Assembly (NCBI GenBank): GCA_027494055.1
Contig: JAOSJO010000022.1
Location: 62,001-126,000 of the forward strand
Origin: Anaerolineae bacterium
GTDB lineage: Bacteria > Chloroflexota > Anaerolineae > Aggregatilineales > JAFGMM01
Direction of reading: 5' to 3'
Length of the DNA: 64,000 bases
Both the position numbers and the translations under genes were made by a program. Under the pieces are notes generated by a model. It made no database searches. It saw only the letters and a program-made list of their open reading frames with translations, and was not told the origin of the DNA. Within the stretch, counting starts at the first letter, position 1. Each line of letters opens with the position of its first letter. This document shows, piece by piece, positions 9,703-20,143 of the stretch.

Positions 9703-10409
9703 TCTCGATGGTCAGCATCTTCTGGATATTGCTGGGCCTCTTCGGCGTGATCGGCCTGCTGCGCGGCTGGGCGAAGGAGATCATCGCGACGATGGGTCTG
9801 ATCCTGGCGTTGTTCGCCCTCCACCAGTTCGGGCCGACGCTCTTCGGGCAGGAAATCCTCGCCGGCGACTTCGTCCAGAGCGATTTGATGACCCAGCCTC
9901 CCGGCCAGCGCACCGTGATCCTGCCGGACGCGAACACGCTGACGGCGCGCAGCACGCAGTTCGCCCTGCAGACGGGCTTCCTGCTGATCGTGGCCTTCTT
10001 CGCGTACCAGACGCCGACGGCAGTGGACTTCTTCGCATCGCGCGGCGGCGCAGCCATTGGCCGGTTCTCGCGGCTGAACGTCGGGGTGCAGAACCGCATC
10101 CTGGGGCTTATCCTCGGCCTGGTGAACGGGTGGCTTGTCGTCGGCTCGATCTGGTTCTTTGCCCACCAGATGGGCTACCCGTTCGGTCAGCATGTCATCC
10201 CGGCCCCGCCCTTCGCCACGTCGCAGACGCACGTGCAACTCAACCAGTGGGCCTTGAACGTGGCGCTGGACAGCGCCGGCTTTGAGTCCAGCGGGTTGGT
10301 GGGCCTGACGAACGCGCTGATCGCCTCGCTGCCGCTGAACTTCATCGGCGACTACCTGCCCATCCTCGTGGTGATTCTGTTCCTGTTCCTGCTGATCGCA
10401 ATTGTCTAG
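9699..10409 (+). CDS. CvpA-family membrane protein
   Basis: 236 residues. The N-terminal half resembles CvpA: a first helix ([16 protein letters not shown]), the polar WAKEII step and further hydrophobic segments near residues 25-40, 88-104 and 125-150, with a last one at the C terminus ([18 protein letters not shown]). CvpA-like proteins are inner-membrane proteins linked to envelope homeostasis; the biochemical role is unknown. Start GTG 9699 overlaps the murG stop; ATG 9708 is an alternative. Position between murG and murC suggests co-expression with wall synthesis. Confidence 0.75.
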   Translation: MISMVSIFWILLGLFGVIGLLRGWAKEIIATMGLILALFALHQFGPTLFGQEILAGDFVQSDLMTQPPGQRTVILPDANTLTARSTQFALQTGFLLIVAFFAYQTPTAVDFFASRGGAAIGRFSRLNVGVQNRILGLILGLVNGWLVVGSIWFFAHQMGYPFGQHVIPAPPFATSQTHVQLNQWALNVALDSAGFESSGLVGLTNALIASLPLNFIGDYLPILVVILFLFLLIAIV

Positions 10410-10417
10410 GGGGTACG

Positions 10418-12096
10418 GTGGCCGCGTTTGCGCTGGATCGGGTCAGGCACATTCACTTCGTCGGCATCGGCGGCGCGGGGCTGTCGGCGATTGCGCGCGT
10501 GGTGCTGGAGCGCGGCCATGTCGTGTCTGGCTCTGACCTCAACCCCGGCCCGGTGACCGAGCGCTGGCGCGGGACGGTGCGACGATCTACCGGGGCCACA
10601 AGGCCGTCTACGCGCGCGGCGCGGACGCCGTGGTGCGCTCGTCGGCGGTGCGCGACGACAACCCCGAAGTGGCCGAAGCGCACTCCCAGGGCGTCCCGGT
10701 GTTCCGGCGCGCCGACTTCCTGCCGCTCCTGCTGGCAGACCGGGTGAACGTCGCGGTGGCGGGCACGCACGGCAAAACCACCACGACGGGCATGATCGCC
10801 CACATCCTGGAGGCGGCCGGCCTTGCGCCGGGCTTCATCGTCGGCGGTGAGGTGCACAACCTGGGAACCAACGCGCGCGCCGGCCAGGGCGCGATGTTCG
10901 TGATCGAGGCCGACGAGTACGACAACATGTTTCTCGGCACGCGCCCGCAGGTGGCGGTCATCACCAACATCGAGCACGACCACCCGGACATGTTCCCCGA
11001 CCGGGGGGCGGTGGTGGCGGCGTTCGCCGGGTTCGTGCTGCGCCTGCCGGAGAACGGGCTGCTGGTGGCCTGCGGCGACGACCTGGGCGCGCGCGCGCTG
11101 GGCAACGTGTGGCGCGCGGCCGGCCGCAAGACGCTGTTCTACGGGCTTGAGCACCACAACCTGGACTGGCGCGCGACCGGCCTTGGACCCAACGATGCCG
11201 GCGGAACCGACTTCGTGGTGGAGCGGTGGGGCCGCGCGCTGGGGTCGGTGCGCCTGATGGCGCCGGGGCGGCACAACGTGCTCAACGCGCTGGCGGCGCT
11301 GGCGGCGGCGGATTACTTCGGCGTGCTCTTCGAGGAGGCCGAAGCAGCGCTCCATGCGTTCGCGGGCGTGGGGCGGCGCTTCGAGATGCGCGGGCAGCGG
11401 GCGGGCGTGACGGTAATCGACGACTACGCGCACCACCCCACCGCGATCCGCGCCACGCTGGCGGCGGCGCGCGCCCGCTACCCCGACCGGACGCTCTGGG
11501 CGGTGTGGCAGCCGCACACCTACACGCGCACGCGCGCGCTGCTCGACGACTTTGCGCAGGCGTTCGTCGACGCGGACCGCGTGCTCGTCACCGACATCTA
11601 CGCCGCGCGCGAGCAAGACACGCTCGGCCTCACGGGGGCGGATGTGGCCGGCCAGGTCGCCGCCCATCACCCCTGGGTGCGCCATGTGGCGGCGCTGTCC
11701 GCCGTGGTGGATAAGCTCGCGGCGGACACGACCGCCGGCGACGTGGTGGTGGTGATGAGCGCCGGCGACGCGGTGCAGGTCGGCGTCGTCCTCCTGGAGC
11801 GGCTGGCGGCGCGCGCCGAGGCCGAAGTCGCGACGGAGGCAAACCCCTTCCTCGACACGCGCGGCTACGAGGACTTCGACGACCCGTTCGCCGCCGGGTT
11901 CGACGAAGAGGAGGCGCTGATCACCGAGTTTGGCGACATCCCGAAGGACACGGTGAAGGAGATTCGCCGCCAGGCGCGCGCGCGCAAGGTCCCGATCACG
12001 CGCGAGCTGGTGGAGCGCGTCCGGCGCGCGCTGGAGGCCGGCGCGGACATCGACGCGGCGCTGGACGGCCTGGACGCCGTGGGGGACGACGGATGA
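10418..12096 (+). CDS. murC: UDP-MurNAc--L-alanine ligase MurC (one indel)
   Basis: Adds L-alanine to UDP-MurNAc, the first step of stem peptide assembly. The N-terminal [14 protein letters not shown] motif is followed by a frame break at 10559-10562, where a missing G is inferred; the next frame gives [16 protein letters not shown] and then the P-loop [24 protein letters not shown] and the C-terminal [10 protein letters not shown]. The C terminus has an extra stretch of about 80 residues (from about 11820) that is acidic and then basic and not part of the core ligase; its role is unknown. The TGA at 12094-12096 overlaps the murB ATG. Confidence 0.92.
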
Positions 12097-13013
12097 TCGA
12101 CGCTGCGGAGGTCCCGGCCCTGGCCTATTTCGGCGACCGGCTCCAGCGCGGCGCGCCGCTGGCGCGGTACACGGCGGTGCGGCTCGGCGGCCCCGCCGAC
12201 TACCTGGTGACCGCCCGGAGCCGCGCCGACCTGCGGGCTGCGGTCGCGCTGGCGCGCGTGCTGGCGGTTCCCATGCTGGTGCTGGGCGGCGGCGCGAACG
12301 TGCTCGTCAGCGACGCCGGTTTTCGCGGGCTGGCCGTGATCAACCGGGCACAAAACGTGCATTTTGACACAATACAAGGTCAACCCATCGTCCATGCAGA
12401 GAGCGGCGCTTCGCTCTCGACGCTGGCGCGGCGGTGCATCGAGCGCGGCCTGAGCGGGCTGACCTGGGGGGTGAACGTGCCCGGTACGGTCGGCGGCGCA
12501 GTGATCAACAACGCGGGCGCGCACGGCGGCGACATGGCCGCGATTGTGCGCGCGGTCGAGGTGCTGCCGCTGGCTGACCCCGACGGTGCGCCCGAAACCT
12601 GGCCGGTCGAGGCGATGACCTACGCCTACCGCGCGAGCCGCCTCAAGGGGGCGCGGACGCACCTGGTGCTCGGCGCGACGCTGGCGCTGGGCCGCGACGA
12701 TCCCGAAGCGCTGCGGGCGCAGGCGCGGGACTTCGTTGAAAAGCGCAAGGCCACGCAGCCGCCGGGCGCGAGCCTGGGGTCGATCTTCAAGAACCCGCCC
12801 GGCGACTACGCGGGCCGGTTGATCGACGCGGCGGGGCTGAAGGGTCTGCGCGTGGGCGACGTGGAGGTCTCGCCGGTGCACGCGAACTTCTTCATCAACC
12901 GGGGCGGCGGCAAGACCGCCGACTACGTGGCGCTGATCGAGAAGGTGCGTGCGGCGGTGTTCGAGGCGTTTGGTGTGACGCTGGAACTGGAAGTGGAAGT
13001 GATCGGTCCGTAA
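12093..13013 (+). CDS. murB: UDP-N-acetylenolpyruvoylglucosamine reductase
   Basis: 306 residues, intact. FAD-dependent reductase that makes UDP-MurNAc from UDP-GlcNAc-enolpyruvate. The FAD-binding segment reads [13 protein letters not shown] and [12 protein letters not shown]; the active-site region includes [27 protein letters not shown] and [17 protein letters not shown], with the serine acid/base in the [11 protein letters not shown] loop. The ATG overlaps the murC stop by four bases. The length and lack of an extra Y-loop domain suit a type II (Gram-positive-like) MurB. Confidence 0.95.
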   Translation: MIDAAEVPALAYFGDRLQRGAPLARYTAVRLGGPADYLVTARSRADLRAAVALARVLAVPMLVLGGGANVLVSDAGFRGLAVINRAQNVHFDTIQGQPIVHAESGASLSTLARRCIERGLSGLTWGVNVPGTVGGAVINNAGAHGGDMAAIVRAVEVLPLADPDGAPETWPVEAMTYAYRASRLKGARTHLVLGATLALGRDDPEALRAQARDFVEKRKATQPPGASLGSIFKNPPGDYAGRLIDAAGLKGLRVGDVEVSPVHANFFINRGGGKTADYVALIEKVRAAVFEAFGVTLELEVEVIGP

Positions 13014-13053
13014 AGTCGGGAGCGCGCAGCGCGCCCCTGTCAGGAAGGTCTTG

Positions 13054-14178
13054 ATGGTGAAGAAGATTCGAGTCGGCGTGATCTTTGGCGGGCGGAGCGG
13101 CGAGCACGAGGTGTCGCTGCGCTCCGCCGCGTCGGTGATGCGCGCGCTCGACCCGGAGAAGTACGAGGTGCTGCCCATCGGCGTCACCAAGGCAGGGCGC
13201 TGGATCAGCGGCGCGAACGCGCTCAAGGCGCTGGAGGCCGGCGTGGCCGACTCGACGCGCCCGGTGACGCTGCTCGGCGAGCCGATGGACCGCGCGCTGA
13301 TGGTCATCGACGAGAGTTCAGAAGCGCTGACGCTGCACGAAGCGACGCAGCTTGATGTGGTGTTCCCGGTGCTGCACGGGCCGTTCGGCGAGGACGGCAC
13401 GGTGCAGGGCCTGCTGGAGCTGGCCGGCGTGCCCTACGTGGGCGCGGGCGTGGTCGGCTCGGCGGTGGGGATGGACAAGGCCGTGTTCAAGTCGGTGATG
13501 CTGGCGCACGGGCTGCCCATCCTGCCCTACATGCTGGTGACGCGCCGCCAGTGGGAGGCCGACCGCGAGGGCGTGCTGCGCGAGGCGGAGATGGGCCTGC
13601 GCTACCCGATGTTCGTCAAGCCGGCCAACCTGGGGTCGAGCGTGGGCGTCACCAAGGCGAAGGACCGCGCGCAACTCGCCGCCGGCCTGGACGAGGCGGC
13701 GCGCTACGACCGTCGGCTTCTGGTCGAGCAGGGGATTGACGCGCGCGAGATCGAGGTGAGCGTGCTCGGCAACGAAGAGATCAGCGCCTCCGTGCCGGGC
13801 GAGATCGTCCCGGCGGACGAGTTCTACTCGTACCGGGCGAAGTACATCGACGAGCGGTCGCAGTTGCTTATTCCCGCGCCGCTCTCGGACGACCTGACGG
13901 AGACGATACAGCAGATCGCGGTCGCGGCGTTCCGCGCCATCGACGGGGCCGGGATGGGGCGCGTGGACTTCCTGCTGGAGCGCGAGACCGGCGCGCCCTA
14001 CCTCAACGAGGTCAACACCATCCCCGGCTTCACGTCGATCAGCATGTACCCGAAGCTGTGGGAAGCGAGTGGCGTCCCGTATCCGGCGCTGCTCGACCGG
14101 CTGATTGCGCTGGCGCTGGAGCGTCACGAGGACCGGCAGCGCAACGCGACGAGCTATGACTGGCGGGCAAAGGAGTAG
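13054..14178 (+). CDS. ddl: D-alanine--D-alanine ligase
   Basis: About 374 residues. ATP-grasp enzyme joining two D-alanines for MurF. Signatures: [14 protein letters not shown] (N-terminal), [29 protein letters not shown] and the C-terminal [17 protein letters not shown]. The omega-loop region reads [11 protein letters not shown], with the tyrosine and lysine pattern of D-Ala-D-Ala rather than D-Ala-D-Lac (Van-type) ligases. ATG 13054 has AGGAAGG six bases upstream; TTG 13051 is the alternative. The gene is intact and is followed after 8 bases by the foreign-looking tcm module. Confidence 0.95.
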   Translation: MVKKIRVGVIFGGRSGEHEVSLRSAASVMRALDPEKYEVLPIGVTKAGRWISGANALKALEAGVADSTRPVTLLGEPMDRALMVIDESSEALTLHEATQLDVVFPVLHGPFGEDGTVQGLLELAGVPYVGAGVVGSAVGMDKAVFKSVMLAHGLPILPYMLVTRRQWEADREGVLREAEMGLRYPMFVKPANLGSSVGVTKAKDRAQLAAGLDEAARYDRRLLVEQGIDAREIEVSVLGNEEISASVPGEIVPADEFYSYRAKYIDERSQLLIPAPLSDDLTETIQQIAVAAFRAIDGAGMGRVDFLLERETGAPYLNEVNTIPGFTSISMYPKLWEASGVPYPALLDRLIALALERHEDRQRNATSYDWRAKE

Positions 14179-14186
14179 GGCTGGTC

Positions 14187-15046
14187 ATGAGCCAAGTTGA
14201 CGAAATTGGACCTTGGTCAGAGATCAAACTTGAACTCTTGAGAAAATACCTCAATGCTTATACAACAATTATGCGCAGACAAGAATGGTGTCGAGGTTAT
14301 CACTACATTGACCCTTTGCTGGCACGGGTAGACCGCGCGCCAGGGAGAAGAACGGTACATTGAGGGATCACCTCTCGTCGCTTTACGGGCAAAATACCCA
14401 TTTTACAGCTACATATTCATTGAAAAAAGAACCTTGGCGCGTGCAGAAGCTGCAAGAGCTTAAAGATGAGTTTCCGAACAGAAACATCTTGATTTACGAA
14501 GGTGACTGTAACGAAATCCTCAAAAGCAAAGTTGTCCCACAGATTCGCTATGAAGATTACCAGAGAGGGTTGGTATTCCTCGATCCCTTTGCAATGGATG
14601 TAGAATGGGAAACGGTTGAAGCACTAGCCAGACCTCGATCATTGGAAGTGCTTATCAATTTCCCGGTGATGGCTGTCAATCGCACAGTTCTTCTCAATCA
14701 GCCCTATAAACTCACAAATGAGAGAATCGAGCATATGAATCGCTTTTTGGGGACGACTGAGTGGCGTGATATTTTCTACGAAGAGGTAAAAGACATGTTT
14801 GATAATATCATTAGGTTCAAACCCACCCCCACTACAGGTGATCGTCTAGGCAGAGTGTATAAAGGGCGCCTCATGACAGTATTCCCGTTTGTTACAGATC
14901 CGATGGTAGTGACTAACTCTATAAATGCACCTCTGTATTGCCTGATTTTTGCTGGACATAACGAAACTGGCGCTAGCATCATACAAAAGATAGAGAGGAG
15001 CATGAGAAAAGAGACCTGGTTACTGGCAAATACCCCCGGAGGATGA
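14187..15046 (+). CDS. Three-Cys-motif partner protein TcmP-like (three indels)
   Basis: Resembles the three-Cys-motif partner family (TIGR04474). The start ATG 14187 gives GPWSEIKLELLRKYLNAY, then YHYIDP; a missing T at 14315-14317 leads to DPFAGTGRPR, a second indel near 14330 to YIEGSPLVALRAKYPF, and an extra A in 14423-14428 to EKEPWRVQKL. From there one frame runs to TGA 15044-15046, with LVFLDPFAMDVEWETVEAL resembling a methyltransferase-like acidic motif. The family occurs next to Gp37/Gp68 proteins, as here; its activity is unknown. Base composition is visibly AT-richer than the neighbouring wall genes. With three breaks it could be a decaying gene, although indels are common across the window. 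Confidence 0.75.
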
Positions 15047-15049
15047 GAG

Positions 15050-15846
15050 ATGGGCGGAAAATCGAAAATTGAGTGGACAGAGGCAACCTGGAATCCTTTG
15101 ACGGGTTGTGACAAGATCAGCCCAGGGTGCAAACACTGCTATGCTGACCGTTTGGCAAAACGACTCCAGGCTATGGGACATCCCAACTATGCCAACGGTT
15201 TTGAACTGACGATGCATGAGCACATGCTCGAACAACCGCTACACTGGAAGAAACCTCAGATGATTTTCGTGAATTCGATGAGTGACCTGTTCCACGAACG
15301 GGTTCCCGTCGAGTTCATTCAAAGAGTGTTCAGCGTAATGCGTCGCGCATCGTGGCACACGTTCCAGGTACTCACAAAGCGCTCCACCCGGCTGCTTGAG
15401 TTGGATAAGGACATTGACTGGCCCAATAATGTATGGATGGGTGTCAGTGTCGAGAACAAGAACTACATCTTCCGTATAGATCACCTCAGGCAAACAAGGG
15501 CCTGTACCAAGTTCCTTTCTTTGGAACCGTTGCTTGGCCCCCTCCCCAATCTTGACCTCCGAGACATCGATTGGGTCATTGTCGGAGGCGAGTCGGGGCC
15601 AAAGGCCAGGCCGATGCGTGAAGAATGGGTCATCGACATCCGTAATCAGTGCCAAGAGGCGAGCGTACCCTTTTTTTTCAAGCAATGGGGCGGCTTCAAC
15701 AAGAACGAGCGGGGCGCATCCTGGAAGGACGCACCTGGGATGAGATGCCAGACGATTGCACGTCGTGGGTTCTGGAAGTAACAGCAGAAGAGTGGGCAAC
15801 AGTCAACGCAGTCATGAGGGATGGTCTGCGCGCATTGGAGACGTAG
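15050..15846 (+). CDS. Gp37/Gp68 (DUF5131) three-Cys-motif protein (one indel)
   Basis: Starts at ATG 15050 with GGAGG seven bases upstream, three bases after tcmP. The N terminus has [14 protein letters not shown] then cysteines at residues 20, 27 and 30 (C-x7-C-x2-C) ahead of YADRLAKR, the hallmark of the phage Gp37/Gp68 family. Later segments [37 protein letters not shown] and FFFKQWGG are all conserved in it. A missing base near 15707-15709 breaks the C terminus; the next frame gives [14 protein letters not shown] and ends at TAG 15844-15846. The fold is thought to resemble radical-SAM proteins, but no activity is established. The end of this gene carries the ribosome site of ftsQ. Confidence 0.85.
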
Positions 15847-15847
15847 T

Positions 15848-16745
15848 TTGGCGAAGAAAGTACAGCAGAAGAAACAGGCGAAATACACCCACGTCATCAA
15901 CCCGCCGAAGCAGCTCACTGCGCGGGAGTGGCGCGAGGCCGAGCGCAAGCGCGAGAAGGCGCGCGCCCGCGAGTTGCAGCAGCCGGCGGTGCGCCCCCGG
16001 CGGGAGGTAGGGCTGGCGCGGGTGCGGGTGCGCCTGCCCCGGCTGGGCCTGGGCTGGCGGCTGCTCAGCTTCGCGATGGTGGTTGGGCTGGTGAGCGTGC
16101 TCTACCTGTTCTTCGACGCCGACGCCTTCTACGTGCACTATGTCGAGGTCGGCGGGCTGCGCTATATGCCGGCTGAGGAGGTGTACGGGCTGAGCAAGGC
16201 GGCGAACCTGCACGTCTTCTGGGTGGACCCGGCCAGGGTTGAGCACGAAGTCGAGCGCGACCCCGCCATCGCCAACGCCGAGGTGGAGGTGCGCTGGCCG
16301 AGCCGCGTCGTCATCCGCGTGGTGGAGCGCGAACCGGCGCTCGTGTGGGGAACAGGCCGGCGTGCGCACCTGGGTTGACGTGCAGGGCTACGTGATGCCC
16401 ATGCGCAGCGACGCGCCGGGCCTGCTGCGGATCGTGGTCGATGGCGTTGACGAGGTCATCGCGCCGCACTCGCGCATCGACCCGAACATCGTCGGCGGTG
16501 CGTTGCAACTCAGGGCGTTACGGCCTAATATAGAGGTGATGTTCTACCATCCTACCGAGGGCCTCGGTCTGCTCGACGGCAGGGGATGGCGGGTTTATTT
16601 CGGTACCGGCACCGACATGCCGCAGAAGCTCCTGGTCTACGAAACGCTGGTGGACCGGGTGTGGCAGAACGGCAGCGGCGCGTGGCCGCACCTGTTCGAC
16701 GTGGGCGACTTGCGCGCGCCGTATTATCGTGTAGGCTCAGAGTAG
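15848..16745 (+). CDS. ftsQ: Cell division protein FtsQ/DivIB (one indel)
   Basis: Single-pass division protein that links early and late divisome members. A basic cytoplasmic tail rich in K, R and E is followed by one membrane helix (LLSFAMVVGLVSVLYLFF), then a POTRA domain (VHYVEVGGLRYMPAEEVY... VRWPSRVVIRVVEREPALVW). One extra G in 16347-16350 breaks the frame; the next frame begins EQAGVRTWVDVQGYVMP, the FtsQ beta domain, and ends at TAG 16743-16745. TTG 15848 is the best start: GGAG lies eight bases upstream, inside the preceding gene. Upstream ATG 15821 lies within DUF5131 coding sequence. Confidence 0.88.
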
Positions 16746-16878
16746 GCGCGTCTCCAGATGCGCCGTTTTGACCCTTGACAGGTGGGGGTTGACGCCCCTG
16801 TGGGTAATGTGGATTTGCAGGCGTGTTTCGGCGCACGTGAATTGTTGCGCCGTCGCAGGGTATCAGGACTGAAGCGCC

Positions 16879-18159
16879 ATGGCTGAGTTAGTCGTCGGCA
16901 TCGACGTTGGGACCACCAAGATCGCCACCCTCGTGGGCGAGGTGCGCGGCGATGAGGTTAACGTGGTCGGCGTTGGCGTCGAGCCGTCGCGCGGGATCAA
17001 GCGCGGCGTGGTGAACGACCTCAAGGCCGCCACCGCCGCCATCGCCGCCTCCGTGAAGAAGGCGGAGAAATCCGCCGGCTGCGAGATCGGGCGCGCGTTC
17101 GTGAGCGTCGCCGGGAGCCACATCGCCTCGATGAACAGCCGGGGCGTGGTGGGCGTCGGCGGCGGCAGCCGGCCCGTCACCCAGGAGGACCTGGAACGCG
17201 CGCTGGAGGCCGCGCGCGCGATCACCATCCCGCACAACCGCGAGGTCCTGCACGTGCTGCCCCGGCATTACACCCTCGACGGGCAGAGCGGCGTGCGCAA
17301 CCCCGCCGGGATGCACGGCTTCCGCCTGGAGGTGGAGACGCACATCATCACCGGCGCGCGCACCTCGGTGACCAACCTGGAGAAGTGCGTCGAGGCGGCG
17401 GGCGTGTTCGTGGACCGCTTCATCCTCAACCCGCTCGCGGCGGGCGACGTGGTGCTCACGGAGACGGAGCGCGAGATCGGCGCGGTGGTGGTAGACATCG
17501 GCGGGGGCACGACCGACCTGGCGATCTTCATCGAGGGCGCGGTGTGGCACACGGCGGTGCTCTCGGTGGGCGGCGAGCACATCACCACCGACATCGCGCA
17601 CGGGCTGCGCCTGCCCTTCGACCTGGCCGAGTCGGTCAAGTTGCAGCACGGCCACGCCGATCCGCACCGCGTGGACCCGCTGTCGGGCTTTCCGGTGCAG
17701 CCGTTCGGCGAGGAGGTCCCCAGCCAGGTGGCGCGCACCGATCTGGCGATGATTATCGAGGCGCGCTCGGAGGAAATCCTCTCGCTGGTGCTGCAAGAGG
17801 TGAAGCGCTCTGGCTACGACGGCCTGCTGCCGGCCGGCGTGGTGCTTACCGGAGGCAGCAGCAACCTCCCCGGCATCCGCGATGTGGCAGCCGGCTGCTG
17901 CAGATGCCGGTGCGCCTGGCGCGCCCGGAGCGCGTGACCGGCATGGCCGACGCCGTGCGCAGCCCGGCGTTCAGCACGGCGGTGGGGGCTGCTCACGGTG
18001 GGCCTGGCGCTCTCGGAGGAAGAACGGCACGACATGCGGCGGGGCCGTGGGCGCCCGCGCCGCCACCGCACCGAGAACGGCGCGCGCGGCCTGGGGCTGG
18101 GCCGGGCGTTCAGCGGGTTCGTCCGGCGTTTCCTGCCGGAGCAGGAGGACATCGAGTAG
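16879..18159 (+). CDS. ftsA: Cell division protein FtsA (two indels)
   Basis: Actin-like ATPase that tethers FtsZ to the membrane. Motifs: VGIDVGTTKIATLVGE (phosphate 1), the 1C subdomain around residues 80-170, VVDIGGGTTDLAIF (phosphate 2) and VVLTGGSSNLPGI (adenosine). A missing C at 17891-17892 and an extra G in 17984-17988 break the C terminus; correcting both gives LLQMPVRLARPERVTGM, AVGLLTVGLALSEEE and a basic, amphipathic tail FSGFVRRFLPEQEDIE ending at TAG 18157-18159, which fits the membrane-targeting helix. It precedes ftsZ as is usual. Confidence 0.92.
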
Positions 18160-18234
18160 CCGCTGCGGGCCAGCGCCGCCTGGCATGAATCCTGTACCCC
18201 CTTTCCGTAACTGGTGGGGGGCCTGATTTGGGAG

Positions 18235-18262
18235 TTGTGCGGTTTGATTTTTTGTGTAGAAT
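18235..18262 (+). promoter_or_regulatory. Possible promoter upstream of ftsZ (weaker)
   Basis: TTGTGC (18235-18240) and TAGAAT (18257-18262) with a 16-base spacer, in an AT-rich patch that stands out from its GC-rich surroundings. The -35 matches the vegetative consensus poorly. Confidence 0.35.
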
Positions 18263-18396
18263 TAAGGCTAATCTGAGCGCCGCATGGCGCTGAGGGAAGC
18301 GCGTTGGCAGTGTAACCCCGACGCTGCCGCAAAAAACGTGGTTCTTGTAGGGACCGACCCCCTCCGGCCTCGCGCCGGACCTGCGAGACCCTCCAG

Positions 18397-18425
18397 TTGA
18401 CATTTAAGTTATCGACCGGGATACA
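18397..18425 (+). promoter_or_regulatory. Probable ftsZ promoter
   Basis: A consensus TTGACA (18397-18402) is followed after 17 bases by GATACA (18420-18425). It lies 76 bases before the ftsZ ATG, in the 341-base gap after ftsA. A small hairpin, TCCGGC with GCCGGA, occurs just upstream near 18363-18379. A dedicated promoter here would let ftsZ be expressed above the rest of the cluster. Confidence 0.5.
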
Positions 18426-18500
18426 CTCGCCTGCCCTGTGGATTCACTGGGTGGGGTGCACGTATCAATCCTCTTGCAGGTAGGAAGGTTGGAGGGCCAA

Positions 18501-19685
18501 ATGGACGAGAAGCGCACCGAGAAGAAAGCAGGGGTGAAGCAGGAGCCGGAGCACACGTTCGCGCCCGGCGAGAACTTCGCGCAGATCAAGGTCGTGGGCG
18601 TCGGCGGGGGCGGCGGCAACGCCGTCAACCGCATGATCGACGAGGGCATGACCGGCGTGGAGTTCATCTCCGTCAACACCGACGCCCAGGCGCTCTTGCT
18701 CTCGAATTGTAAGACGCGCGTGCGCATCGGCGACAAGATGACGCGCGGGCTTGGGGCGGGCGGCGACCCCGAAGTTGGGCGCAAGGCCGCCGAGGAGTCG
18801 GCGGACGAACTGTACGAAGTGCTGCGCGGGGCGGACATGGTGTTCGTCACGTGCGGCATGGGCGGCGGCACCGGCACCGGCGCGGCCCCGGTCATTGCGC
18901 AGATCGCGCGCGAACTCGGCGCGCTCACCATCGGCGTGATGACGCGCCCCTTCTCTTTCGAGGGGTCGCGGCGCTCGCAGGTTGCCGAGGCGGGGATCGA
19001 AGCCATCAAGGGCCAGGTCGATACCCTGATCGTCATCCCCAACGACCGCCTGCTGCAGATCGTGGACAAGCGCGCCAGCCTGAACGAGGCGTTCGGCTCT
19101 GCCGACGACGTGCTGCGCCAGGGCATCCAGGGCATCTCGGAACTGATTACCGTGCCCGGCCTGATTAACCTGGACTTCGCCGACGTGCGCGCCATCATGG
19201 CCGAGGGCGGGGCGGCCCTCATGGCGGTTGGGCGCGCCTCTGGCGAGGACCGCGCGCGATCAGCCGCCGAGTCGGCCATCAGCAGCAACCTGCTCGATGT
19301 CACCATCGACGGCGCGCGCGGCATCCTGTTCAACGTCACCGGCGGCCCGGACCTGAGCCTGTTCGAGGTCAACGAAGCTGCCGCCATGATCCGCGAGACT
19401 GCGCACCCAGACGTGAACATGATCTTCGGCGCGGTGATCGACGAGAACATGAGCGACGAGATCCGCATCACCGTCATCGCCACCGGCTTCGAGCAGGCGC
19501 GGATGCCGCGCCGGCAGGTGGCGCAGCCGGCGGCTTCGAGCCAGCAGCCGCAGCGCCGGCCCCAACAGCAGGAAGCGCCGCCCCAGCAGCAACAGCAGCG
19601 CCGGCCAGCGCGCCAGGATGAGTTCTCCGCGCGCGTGTACGACACCGACAACCTGGATATCCCGGCCTTCCTGCGCAAGCGCTAG
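18501..19685 (+). CDS. ftsZ: Cell division GTPase FtsZ
   Basis: 394 residues, intact. Tubulin-like GTPase forming the division ring. Signatures: [15 protein letters not shown], the tubulin loop [12 protein letters not shown], and PNDRLLQIV with [11 protein letters not shown]. The C-terminal linker is glutamine- and proline-rich ([18 protein letters not shown]), and the tail [12 protein letters not shown] is the conserved peptide that binds FtsA and other partners. ATG 18501 is preferred to GTG 18438 because GGAGGG lies six bases upstream and the core begins soon after. Confidence 0.97.
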   Translation: MDEKRTEKKAGVKQEPEHTFAPGENFAQIKVVGVGGGGGNAVNRMIDEGMTGVEFISVNTDAQALLLSNCKTRVRIGDKMTRGLGAGGDPEVGRKAAEESADELYEVLRGADMVFVTCGMGGGTGTGAAPVIAQIARELGALTIGVMTRPFSFEGSRRSQVAEAGIEAIKGQVDTLIVIPNDRLLQIVDKRASLNEAFGSADDVLRQGIQGISELITVPGLINLDFADVRAIMAEGGAALMAVGRASGEDRARSAAESAISSNLLDVTIDGARGILFNVTGGPDLSLFEVNEAAAMIRETAHPDVNMIFGAVIDENMSDEIRITVIATGFEQARMPRRQVAQPAASSQQPQRRPQQQEAPPQQQQQRRPARQDEFSARVYDTDNLDIPAFLRKR

Positions 19686-19689
19686 ACCG

Positions 19690-19729
19690 TCAGGCGGCCG
19701 GCCCGCTGCCCAGGGGCCGCGCCGCCTGA
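19690..19729 (+). terminator. Hairpin after ftsZ, probable terminator
   Basis: TCAGGCGGC (19690-19698) pairs perfectly with GCCGCCTGA (19721-19729), starting four bases after the ftsZ stop. There is no T tract, so termination would be less efficient or factor-assisted. The rest of the 458-base gap to the next gene holds the tandem hairpins (19812-19843) and a promoter (19923-19952). Confidence 0.5.
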
Positions 19730-19811
19730 GAACCTGAAGAGCAATACCGCGCCCTCCTTCCAAGGCCCCTGGCTTCGGTGTGATGCTTTCGCCGCCGACG
19801 CCAGGGGCCAC

Positions 19812-19843
19812 GCGCGTCACAGACGCGGCGCGTCACAGACGCG
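19812..19843 (+). repeat. Tandem 16-base hairpin repeat
   Basis: GCGCGTCACAGACGCG occurs twice head to tail (19812-19827 and 19828-19843). Each unit is itself a hairpin, CGCGTC-ACA-GACGCG. No coding potential. Confidence 0.75.
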
Positions 19844-19922
19844 CCCCCTCCCTTATAAACAGGCCACATACCAGAGTAGATGAGTCCCGATTGTGCCAAC
19901 TGGCAGTAATCGTTATGACAAA

Positions 19923-19952
19923 TTGCACAAGCAGCCAATCAAATGATATACT
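19923..19952 (+). promoter_or_regulatory. Probable promoter of the peptide transporter locus
   Basis: TTGCAC (19923-19928), an 18-base AT-rich spacer and TATACT (19947-19952) form a good vegetative-type promoter. It lies about 190 bases before the first binding-protein start, leaving a long untranslated leader in which no known riboswitch was recognised. Confidence 0.5.
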
Positions 19953-20143
19953 ATGATTCCAAAACCGAGTACGGGGATATTGCGAGGTAATCTCCCTGTG
20001 CCCAAATTCGTCCCGCAAACAAGCTGTTTAACTGGTTGAGCATAGCATAAAGGAGGTGTCGCGCCGACGGATCAAGTGCATCTTGTCCCGGAAAGTCCCG
20101 CAACATAGAATGCAGAGCTATGAGCCGTAGGGAGGAAAAAAGA

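Noticed and set aside
14160..15860. Attachment-site direct repeats around the tcm module
   Set aside because: Only short chance matches (such as GGAGTAG versus GGAGACGTAG) were found at the two borders.
16770..16810. Promoter before ftsA
   Set aside because: TTGACA is present near 16775 but no -10 lies at 16-18 bases; the 133-base gap shows no better signal.
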